Assembly: GCA_029298735.1 (NCBI GenBank)
Contig: JANSLP010000014.1
Location: forward strand, 124,001 to 188,000
Origin: Ophiostoma sp. CBS 140.51
Taxonomy: Eukaryota > Ascomycota > Sordariomycetes > Ophiostomatales > Ophiostomataceae
Length of the DNA stretch: 64,000 nt
Direction: 5' to 3'
Shown: in pieces, positions 56,142 to 64,000 of the stretch
Position numbering within the stretch: the stretch's first letter is position 1
Layout of the letters: each line of letters begins with the position of its first letter
Program-made: the position numbers and the translations under genes
The notes under the pieces: model-generated
What the model saw: only the letters and a program-made list of their open reading frames with translations
Told to the model about the DNA's origin: nothing
Databases searched by the model: none

Positions 56142-58151
56142 ATGTCGAGTCTGCGCCCCCATTTGACTGCCATTGCTGGTAGGATGGGCATCGCATTACT
56201 TGCCAGCGACTTCAACATCTTCCGGACCTTGGTAGTCTTGGGCTTCATTTTTGCACGAGATCACCATGCGGTGCAATATCATCTGACTATGGCCCTATAC
56301 CTTGTCAAGTTTGACCAATTGATCACCGCAGCATTGGCACTCGTTGCTCTTGCCGTCGTCATTTTCGTTATCAAAACCGAATCAACAAACAAGCAGCGGC
56401 AAGCAGAAGCAGAGCCGTGGACAGGACCAGGCAAGCCTCTCTTGTTCCCCTGCATCACTACACACACTCGACTCGTTCCCAAACAACACTCGTTTGTGTA
56501 CTCTTACCTCGTGGTGGGTGTGCCTGTCGGCTGGACCGGCGTCTGTGGAGGCATGATTTCAGTCGCCACAGACAGCCCTACGGCAGAAAGAAAGGAAATG
56601 AAAAAGGGCTGGTATCACATTGATGCCGAAGACTATCTCGAGCGTGGATACGGTGATCTTGGTCTACGTGGAAAGCTGGATTCATTCCTCAAATCCGAAC
56701 GTATCGAACCGGAACAGTATCCGCACGCATATTTTGTCACGGCCGCAAAGTTTCTTGGCTATCACTTCAACCCGATATCGTTTTGGTACCTGTACGATAC
56801 CGAAAAGCAGCTGAAGGCCATTGTCCTCGAAGTCAACAACACCTTTGGCGAGAGGCGCATGTACTACCTTCCGCTGGTTTTAACAGAAAGGAATGGTGAA
56901 GAAAGTAGCAAAAAGGGGACCCTTCTCTTCAAGCAGGCTTGGCCCAAAGACTTCCATGTATCGCCATTCAACTCCCGCAAGGGTTCCTACGAACTTCTTG
57001 CCAACGACCCTCTTGCTCCTAACATGCAAGGAGCGGGGCCTATCGCAGTCACAGTCGTCCTGCGGACATTTGACAAGGACAGCAAACTTGTTGCACGCTT
57101 GTTCACTGAACGTCAAGAAAAGAAAACAGAGGCCGGTGCTACCACTGCCATCCACTCGCTGGACCCAGCTGTGATGAGCCTGTTGCAAAAAACCAAATTT
57201 CTGGCCGCCTGGTGGTGGGTTGGCTTTGCGACATTCCCGCGCATCGTCAAGCATGCCGGCATCTTGTTCTTTAGGAAGCGGTTGCATGTGTGGTTCCGTC
57301 CAGAACCACTTGCCGAGAGTATGAGCCGCTCGGCTGATTCGACCGAGACGATGCTCGAGTCGGCATTTTCCCTATACCTCCAGCACCTCGTCAGCAATGT
57401 GAACGACAAAGAGGACGAAGCGGGCTCGAACAAACCATTAGCAGTGGTGTACTATCCATCTGGTATTCCAAACATGCGATCGCGCTTATTTACCTCACCA
57501 TCAGCAAATAGAAATGCCGTTTTGGATGAATTTTCAGAGGGGGAACCGTTCACAAAGACTGACTTGATTATAATCAATGTCCTCACACCAATTTTCTACA
57601 CTCGCTTCGTTCACTACGCACACGATGTCGAGGCAATTTTTCGTGAGAGTCTCGAAAACGACACTCTTGAAATCAGACCTCCAGGAGCGGCAGCTATTCT
57701 TACCCAGCGTGTACTCACAAAGGCTACAGTGCCACCACCTGTGAACACGGGTCTCGCTGATTACATCTCTTTTAAGATCATCCAGAAGCTTCGCCGCCCG
57801 CCGGCACCCATCAAGCGGCCCATGATATGGCCAAAGAACCGGAGCGAGCACAACGCAGAAACCTCGGACGCCTCAGTCAAAACGGACGCAGCAGCATCAC
57901 ATAAGGTTTCAGAGGATCTTCGCTATTTTCGACTGTCGGCGATGGACGGATTCTTCCTCTCTTCAAGCGAGAATGCCAGGCAGCTACGCGCATCGTACCT
58001 CTCAGCTTTACTCTCGTTATTCGTTGCGGACCGCTTTTTGTTGGGATCACAAGAGCTTCTGTCGATTTTGAAGTTTGGGTTCTTTCTGTTCTCATCCTTA
58101 TTACGTATTCCAATACTACTCTGGATTATTAGTAAACTCGGCCTCTATTGA
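56142..58151 (+). CDS. DUF1365 family protein, membrane-linked
   Basis: 669 residues as drawn. A hydrophobic helix (LITAALALVALAVVIFVI) precedes the DUF1365 domain, seen from PLLFPCITTHTRLVPKQHSF onward with the family marks YSYLVVGVPVGW, FLGYHFNPISFWYLYD, EVNNTFGERRMYYL and KDFHVSPFNS. Two more hydrophobic segments lie at the C-terminus (LSALLSLFVADRFLLG, FGFFLFSSLLRIPILLWII), so it is probably an integral membrane protein. The biochemical role of the family is unknown; in bacteria it neighbours cyclopropane-fatty-acid synthases and amine oxidases, which hints at lipids. A second ATG at 56289 (MALYLVKFDQL, context ACTATGG) gives 620 residues and may be the true start because the upstream 49 residues look less conserved. 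Confidence 0.82.
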   Translation: MSSLRPHLTAIAGRMGIALLASDFNIFRTLVVLGFIFARDHHAVQYHLTMALYLVKFDQLITAALALVALAVVIFVIKTESTNKQRQAEAEPWTGPGKPLLFPCITTHTRLVPKQHSFVYSYLVVGVPVGWTGVCGGMISVATDSPTAERKEMKKGWYHIDAEDYLERGYGDLGLRGKLDSFLKSERIEPEQYPHAYFVTAAKFLGYHFNPISFWYLYDTEKQLKAIVLEVNNTFGERRMYYLPLVLTERNGEESSKKGTLLFKQAWPKDFHVSPFNSRKGSYELLANDPLAPNMQGAGPIAVTVVLRTFDKDSKLVARLFTERQEKKTEAGATTAIHSLDPAVMSLLQKTKFLAAWWWVGFATFPRIVKHAGILFFRKRLHVWFRPEPLAESMSRSADSTETMLESAFSLYLQHLVSNVNDKEDEAGSNKPLAVVYYPSGIPNMRSRLFTSPSANRNAVLDEFSEGEPFTKTDLIIINVLTPIFYTRFVHYAHDVEAIFRESLENDTLEIRPPGAAAILTQRVLTKATVPPPVNTGLADYISFKIIQKLRRPPAPIKRPMIWPKNRSEHNAETSDASVKTDAAASHKVSEDLRYFRLSAMDGFFLSSSENARQLRASYLSALLSLFVADRFLLGSQELLSILKFGFFLFSSLLRIPILLWIISKLGLY

Positions 58152-60246
58152 TCACCTGACGGTGAATCAGAGGCGGGGCTTTGTGCCAAACCAGTGGAAG
58201 GCATCATATGTAGATAAGGAGGCAGAAAAAAAGAGCTGGGAGGGGCTCACAAACAATAGTGTTAGGCACCTCAAGGGCCGGCAAGAGAATATATAGAACG
58301 GATGTAGAAAATGGGAACATGGACGATATGGATATGGAATATCAAGGTACCAAAGCTTGGAAACCTAGCACGTTTACTTCACACGCTACCGCCCCTGTTA
58401 ACTAACAATGTTTCGTCCCATATTGCTACATGTGCAGTATGCCTGCGTATCTATGGCCATAATTCGTCTAGCTCACACAACGCGCTCTTCCTCCTTTGGC
58501 TTGTATGTTACGGCCATACTCGTACCTACACGCCCCCGTGTCGTTTACATCCAAGCTTCAGGTGAGCAAGGCTAGCCTCGCATGGTCTTTGTGCATCTTT
58601 TACTCATTGCGGCGAGTGGAGACCAGGCTATGTCTCCGTTATGAGACCCTGGAGACGGGGTCTTTTCTTGGTCGTCGTGGTCGAATGGCGTTACATTTGG
58701 AAACCGTGGCTGGCATACATGTACTCAGTATGCAGACCCACGGCGACGTGCATGCCTGCTCAGTATTCCGCAACGTGGAATCCCGGACTATCAAGAATAA
58801 GCATCTTAAACCGCTCGCCGGTGTTTGCTTACCGCCTAATTTTGTTACATCTCTCGTGGAACATCCAATGCCTTTCAAGGTCTTGCCGTAGCTTCTCCAA
58901 TCATGGGCTTCGTGTCTCCATGTTCTTGCGTCCTTTTGCTTCCTAAGCAGGAAGCTTTCAGCTATCAACAGGATTATGATACATGTATAGTCGGGCCTAT
59001 TGGTAGCAGTTGAAGCAAAAGAGGAAGTCAGTGTGGGGAGAGTGAATGGAATCATTTTTGGGCAGAGTTGACTTAGAATAGATCACGAAGCTGTTGGTGA
59101 AAAACAATTGTAGTTAGAGATACGGCCAACGAATGAGAAAACATACAGGAATACGGCAAAATATGAAGGCTGAAACAAAAGACCTTTTTTTCTCCGAATA
59201 GGAAAACAAATATGCACATAAGTCGGCGAGAACCGAGTTCGACCGAACGAGCGAGTGAGCGAGTGAGCGACCCGACTGCGGATGAGAAACTCGGCATGTT
59301 CCGAGCTGAGGAACACGATTTCTTTCGAAAATAGGAGACAGCCTTGTTGCAGTTTTGATGGGGCAGACACCGTGTGAGGATCCTTTTTTTCCTTTTCTTT
59401 TCAATACTGGGGCTCGACTTCTGGCAACTCGTGGTTTATGTTGGTTGTCGTTTGCAGTTGACAATCGACTTGCAACTTTGTTAGTCGTCGTTATCAAGGC
59501 CCCGCTAATAAGTGGAATTCCAAATTGGGCGATTCCAAATACTTTCTTGCCTCTGCTGGCCTGGCGTTACGGAGCGGAGACCTACATCCACCATTTGCAC
59601 GTCAGTCTGCACGGTGTGATTCCTTTGCACATATTTTTGAGGTGTTCTCGTGTTGTTCTGATAAACCTCTCTAGTGAGACCGAAAGTGAACTTGGAAGGA
59701 GAGTTGTTAGCCTTTGATATACACAGCGGATGCAGCAGTTCTCTCAAACCACGTGTTAGGTGGAGGTTGCCATGCCTTTTAGTAGACTTCTTTGTGTTTT
59801 CACACTTGTAGCTTTGATCTAACAGGTGTATTATTAGGTCTTTCAATTTTCTAAGTATTGGTGTCAAACCTCAGCTAAGCAGACAGCCGGCTGCAAATCG
59901 ACCACCGTTCCGACCATGAAATTGTCATCTTTATTCGAGCAATCTTTTTTGTCTTTGATAGGCTCATGTAGTACTCGGAATATGTCGATAATCAAATAGC
60001 GGCCATTGTGTATCCGTCTCCGGCGGTCAACGGTTGGTGCCCGGCGGGGGTTTGGTGAGACCGTTTTTTAGGTTACCGTACGGCTGGTAGGAGGACGTTT
60101 CAAAAACAAAAACGGCGGTGAGCGTGGCCGAAAGTGCGTTGAAAGACCGGGGTGTATGCCATTGCTCGGATGTCCCGACTTACAGTTCATATCGTGACAC
60201 AAGATGTTGAGGGGAATGTCAAAATTAGAAATGACAAATAAGCTGC

Positions 60247-61776
60247 AGCTCCTTCCTTATTCCATTACGATTATCTCGCTCCTTCCTCTTTTCACGGCAA
60301 CCTTTCCCCTACGTTCTTTCCCTCGTTTTGCTTCTCACATCCCGTGGCGGAATATGGACGATCCTCACGGCAGGATTGGCTGCGACATCCGACCTCGAAT
60401 TGTGTTCTTTCGAGGAAGGTGCAAAACAGAGAAATGCACCTTCCTTTACACTCTCGTACCGGCGTGACTTTTGTTTCTCTTTTTCCAAATACTCCATTTC
60501 CAAATCATGTCTTGCACGAACAAACGCCGTCATAGTCACGGTCGTAACTGCAACTGTAATCCTCTATGGAGTAGTCAGAGAGCAATCTTCAATCCCTATT
60601 CGCCTCACCCCTCGCCTCGGGATCCGTCTGCCCTGCGGAAAACAACAGACTGCATCCAGAAACTCAAATAACGAAACAGCGCTAAGCCGTTGAGCTCGGA
60701 TCCGTCGAGCTAGTGAAAAGAAGCTCCTTCCCCCCCCGTTTCCCACGCAACAGTGGGGCAGTCTACCAAGTAAAAAAAGTCCTGGGGCGGGAAGAGTGAC
60801 TGAGGGAGGAGGGGGTAGAGGGGCAAGCTTGCTGCTTTTTACAATGTACTTTCTCTGTTGCTTCTCCCGCCTTCCCTCCGAAAGGCGGAATGGAACCTAT
60901 GAGCGTAGAACGCACTTCTTTTTTCGGTAAAAGAAGAATCCGATTCCTGAAAAAGGAAAGAGCAACGAGCGAAAGGTATCTGAGAGGGGAGCTACAGGAT
61001 AAGATTGAAGAAAGGGGAGGAGCATGACGTCTACAAGTACGCCTCTCTCGACCAATTCGCTTAGAACTCCGCGCCATAGCAACCGAGTGCCTTAGTCGCT
61101 CGCAACGCCGCTGCCGTATCGAAGACGTAGCTCGCGTTGCCAACGGCGTTCCAGATTACAGATATATGGAATTTTGGCGTTTTTTTTTCTTTCTTTTTTT
61201 CCTTCTCTTGTCGAGATGACAGGTCTTGGAATCTCGTGGTGCGCCAATTGGCGGCGACTTGCTGCCGAGTCGATAGCTCCTTCCCACCCCCGCATACGGT
61301 AGTCGCAGTTACGCTGCGTCACTGCCCTCGGCGAATTGGTGCTGAACGCTCTTTCCTTTCATTCGTACTCGCACAGCACGCGCCGGCGCCAGGGAGAGGG
61401 ATGGGAGGGGCGTGTTAGAGCAGGAGCTACAGGGGGAAGGTGGGTACGTCCTGATTCTCCGCCTTCCCGCGAGTCAGGTTCCTCGCAACCCCCCAGTCTA
61501 ACTTCTTTGTGGAATCTCCGAGCGTGACGTTCTAGGTCAGTGGATCGCAGTGTGTACGCCAACGAGTGTGTGGGTGTTCTTATTTTTATCAGGTTCGCGG
61601 GCGGAGGAAACAGTAATAGCATGCAATAGCAGGGCCCAATTAATGCAGAAGTGGGCGAGAACCGCAAAAAAGAAACGAAAAAGAGGATCGAGCAAAGAGG
61701 CAAGGGCAACCAACAAATAAACTTGTATATATAGCTCTTTCCTCACCCTGTTTCTCTCCCACTGCTAGCTCTTTCC
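60247..61776 (+). promoter_or_regulatory. Cluster of AGCTCYTTCC words upstream of the GFA-like gene
   Basis: Exact matches at 60247, 60722, 61276, 61733 and 61767 and a near match at 60277, all on the + strand. Five matches to a 10-mer with one two-fold position in 1.5 kb is far above chance. Role unknown; see findings. Confidence 0.45.
61726..61733 (+). promoter_or_regulatory. TATA box of the GFA-like gene
   Basis: TATATATA about 200 bp before the start codon, followed by a C/T-rich stretch typical of fungal transcription starts. Confidence 0.55.
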
Positions 61777-61930
61777 CTCTCTCTCCTCCTACCTCTTCAT
61801 ATACAACCGCTACCATCTACGAAACTTTCTTTGACGACTCGACGACACCTGTTCACGTCTCCAAACTTCTTAATTGCCCACCATTACCTCCACACTTTAA
61901 CAACAACCAACCCCCACCCCCACCGCCAAC

Positions 61931-62400
61931 ATGGTTTTCACCGGTCACTGCCTGTGCAAGGCTGTCACTTACACCATTGACATGGATGCGCCGCTCATTT
62001 GTGGCTACGACCACTGCGACGACTGCCAGCGCCAGACTGGCTCTACCTACTGTAGGTCTCCCTTCTCACGAAATATAGCTTCTTTCTACCTTTCCCAACT
62101 AACAATACAGCTCTTGTTTTCGTCGCCCTTAAGGAGAAGCTCAAGATCGAGGGCCCCACCAAGAGCTGGGCCGGTGTCGGCAGCTCCGGCAAGCCGGTGC
62201 ACCGCATCTTCTGCGGCGACTGCGGCTCGCCCATTGCCCACGACCCCGAGGCAGCCCCCCCTATTATTGCTATCAAGGCCGGTACCCTCGACACCGAATA
62301 CAAGAAGGCCCTGAAGCCCGACACCGAGATCTGGACCGTCGGCAAGCTGCCCTTCTGCCAGGAGCACCTCGAGAAGGCTTTCGAGCACATGCCGCAGTAG
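61931..62400 (+). CDS. GFA/CENP-V family zinc protein
   Basis: Exons 61931-62051 and 62111-62400 encode 136 residues; the 59-nt intron has GTAGGT, a CTAAC branch word and CAG. The structural zinc ligands are present: CxC at Cys7/Cys9 (GHCLCKAV) and CxxC at Cys75/Cys78 (FCGDCGSP). The second, catalytic-type site normally reads CxCxxC; here it is Asp27-x-Cys29-x-x-Cys32 (YDHCDDCQRQTG), so one ligand appears replaced by Asp. In the founding enzyme the family binds the glutathione-formaldehyde adduct, but most fungal members have unknown substrates. Small, cytosolic, no targeting signal. The leader is C/A-rich, context CCAACATGG. The changed ligand makes a simple formaldehyde role doubtful. Confidence 0.9.
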
Positions 62401-63039
62401 ATTTCTGCGACAAAAGCACAAACATAATGAAATCTACGGGACCGTTGTCTGGGATTGTGTAACATATGGGGATTGTTAAAAATGGACTGGGTTGGATTGC
62501 AGCGGTTGAGTTGTTGTTAGGCGTCGAAACGGAAAGCGTTGGTGTTGTTGGTTGTTGTGGCATTTGAAGCGAGCTGGGTTAGGCTGAAACTGAACGGCTG
62601 TTGTTTTATTAAGAGACCGAAATCCAAGGTCGGACATGAAGAGACGAGAAACGAAAAGAAAAAAATTCAATTCAATTCAAGATTGGCAACTTGTCCATAA
62701 AAATGCAATATATAAAAGGCGAAAGAGGAGATGAAGCTAGAAAGAAGTGTGAAGCTGAAAATGTAGTTACAGAAGTACAGGTGTGTCTCAAGCTTGAGAA
62801 ACGCTAAATGCAAAACGGAACAAAAACAGAAATGAATGGCCTCCAAACAACCAATGAGCTCTCCAAAGAAGGGTATGATAAATGCAATAGAAAATATCGA
62901 GTATGAAAACAGAAAATGGTAGGGGAAAATAAAGAGAGAGAGAGAAGCAGAATTGAGAATCAAAAAGTCACGAAACCGAAAAAAACACAGAGCCACCTTT
63001 ACACCGGCCATCCCATCTCCAGGCGCCTCTGGCTTCCAC
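62401..63039. other. Convergent 3' region
   Basis: A+T-rich 3' flanks of two converging genes with a short GA run near 62932-62945. Nothing else seen. Confidence 0.6.
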
Positions 63040-63930
63040 TTACAAAAACAAACAAGTGCCGATGATCGCTGCCAAAACGACGCTGGATCCGCCAACCCGC
63101 ACGGCCGACGACTTGGCACTACCGCTATGACTCGCAGACGACCCAGAAGCCGATACCGTCGGTGATGACGATGCTGACGTGCTTGAGACGCCCGAAGAAG
63201 ATCCCGATGCACCACCCGGTGGTGGCGGATGACCTGTGGCTAGTGCAAGCCCTGTGGCCGTCGCGGCCGTCGCACTACCAGTGATGGGCCCGGGACCCTC
63301 GGGGCCGGATTGTGTAAAGTAAAGGCCGACGTCAGTATTGCTCGGCGCGGCATCGATTCCTAGCGAAGACGCCGCCGTAGCTGCAGCGCCAGTCGGTGAG
63401 GTCAGGCGCGCCTGGGCGCTGGTAAATAGGTCGCGGAAGATGGCCGTGGGCGTTGTGGTCGGGTTTCCATTGCCGCTGGTCAGGAAACCACAGAGAGACG
63501 TCGAAGCAGCGGTAGCGACGGACTCGAAAAAAGCCAGGTCGCGATCGGAGAGCTGGCCATGCACCGACAGGCAACGACGACAGGCATTCCACTCGGGAAA
63601 ATAGGAGCCACGGCACATACACTGGGCGTGCGCGGCGAGGTACAGTGGGGCGGTGCCATTGGGATAACAGAGAGTCTCGATGTTCTCAATGTCGACGCAT
63701 GGAGGAAGAGGGTCAAAAGGATGGAGGGTCGGGGGCTTGCAGACCTCGTCGGAGTAGATGGTGGTTGTCGGTCCGTCGATGCCGGCGATGATGCCGGGGA
63801 CGGGGACGGGTGCGGGCACTGGAGTCGGTGCTGGCGATGGTAGAGGCTCGGCGTAGGCAATCGGAGCAAAGACGATGGCGACGGCCATCAACAAGGTAGC
63901 CATTGGCCGATGTCTTGTGGTCTGCTTCAT
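63040..63930 (-). CDS. Secreted Cys-rich protein with GPI-type tail
   Basis: 296 residues from ATG 63930. A signal peptide (core TLLMAVAIVFAPIAYA) is followed by a Pro-rich stretch (PLPSPAPTPVPAPVPVPG), then a Cys-rich domain (about 60-150) with the motifs LPPCVDIENIETLCYPNGT, CMCRGSYFPEWNACRRC and STSLCGFL. A Ser/Thr/Gly-rich stalk and a C-terminal hydrophobic segment (SSVVLAAIIGTCLFL) indicate GPI anchoring. The Cys pattern recurs in secreted fungal proteins of unknown function and is not a CFEM domain. The open frame continues upstream only to a TTG; a second ATG at 63903 (MATLLMAVAIV) is an equally good start for the signal peptide. Probably at the cell surface. Confidence 0.82.
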   Translation of the reverse strand: MKQTTRHRPMATLLMAVAIVFAPIAYAEPLPSPAPTPVPAPVPVPGIIAGIDGPTTTIYSDEVCKPPTLHPFDPLPPCVDIENIETLCYPNGTAPLYLAAHAQCMCRGSYFPEWNACRRCLSVHGQLSDRDLAFFESVATAASTSLCGFLTSGNGNPTTTPTAIFRDLFTSAQARLTSPTGAAATAASSLGIDAAPSNTDVGLYFTQSGPEGPGPITGSATAATATGLALATGHPPPPGGASGSSSGVSSTSASSSPTVSASGSSASHSGSAKSSAVRVGGSSVVLAAIIGTCLFL

Positions 63931-64000
63931 CGTGTCCACTCTGGGGATATTGAGGAAGGGGCGATGGTGAGGAGAATGTGACGACAAAGGAAAGGGTGAG

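Larger units (their letters stand above)
58152..61930. other. 3.8 kb intergenic region upstream of the GFA-like gene
   Basis: No gene seen. It contains a GCGAGTGA tandem (59251-59270), an E-box (59750-59755) and a same-strand series of AGCTCYTTCC words between 60.2 and 61.8 kb. The last 200 bp has a TATA box and a C/T-rich leader. Confidence 0.6.

Overview
The window is nuclear DNA of a filamentous ascomycete, most likely a Sordariomycete. The evidence is short introns (about 57-165 nt) with GT-AG ends and CTAAC-type branch sites, G+C-rich coding DNA, pyrimidine-rich leaders, a lone dispersed 5S rRNA gene of the Neurospora kind, and recognisable orthologues of filamentous-fungal genes (Atf1, EsdC, U1-C, Erv25, Mbf1). 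The order cannot be fixed from sequence alone; the long intergenic stretches and Ser/Ala-rich proteins would fit Ophiostomatales or Magnaporthales, but that is a guess.

Layout. 1-352: end of an unrecognised gene (+). 353-6759: about 6.4 kb with no gene seen. 6760-8687: Atf1-type stress bZIP factor, three exons (+). 10480-12337: kinetochore subunit Dsn1/Mis13, four exons (+), convergent with the SDH flavinylation factor SdhAF2/Sdh5 at 12713-13474 (-). 14329-15096: p24 cargo receptor Erv25, three exons (-), divergent from U1 snRNP protein C at 15827-16966 (+, four exons, one only 6 nt long). 17741-21652: a 1303-residue disordered protein (-). 21653-31439: 9.8 kb with no firm gene but several structured repeats. 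31440-31982: GPI-anchored Ser/Ala/Gly-rich wall protein (+). 32747-33556: HD-domain hydrolase (-). 38549-39448: EsdC (+). 41756-42937: amidohydrolase/lactonase family (+). 49388-49687: small unknown protein (+). 50508-50626: 5S rRNA (+). 51892-53655: Cdt1 licensing factor (+). 54445-54909: Mbf1 (-). 56142-58151: DUF1365 membrane-linked protein (+). 61931-62400: GFA-like zinc protein, two exons (+). 63040-63930: secreted GPI-type Cys-rich protein (-).

How the genes relate. There is no operon, biosynthetic cluster, CRISPR array or intact transposon. The genes are mostly independent core functions: stress transcription, chromosome segregation, replication licensing, splicing, secretion and mitochondrial assembly. 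Shared regulation shows only as short motifs: MluI cell-cycle boxes (ACGCGT) cluster in front of both Dsn1/Mis13 and Cdt1, E-boxes (CACGTG) sit in several promoters, and a same-strand 10-mer AGCTCYTTCC is strongly over-represented upstream of the GFA-like gene and elsewhere.

Most notable observations: the 6-nt exon of U1-C; introns in U1-C and Atf1 that are multiples of three with no stop, so retention would give longer proteins (in Atf1, with a split DNA-binding region); the 5S gene; the G1/S motif clusters; the AGCTCYTTCC element; and a possible unrecognised coding region on the minus strand at about 27.5-28.2 kb.
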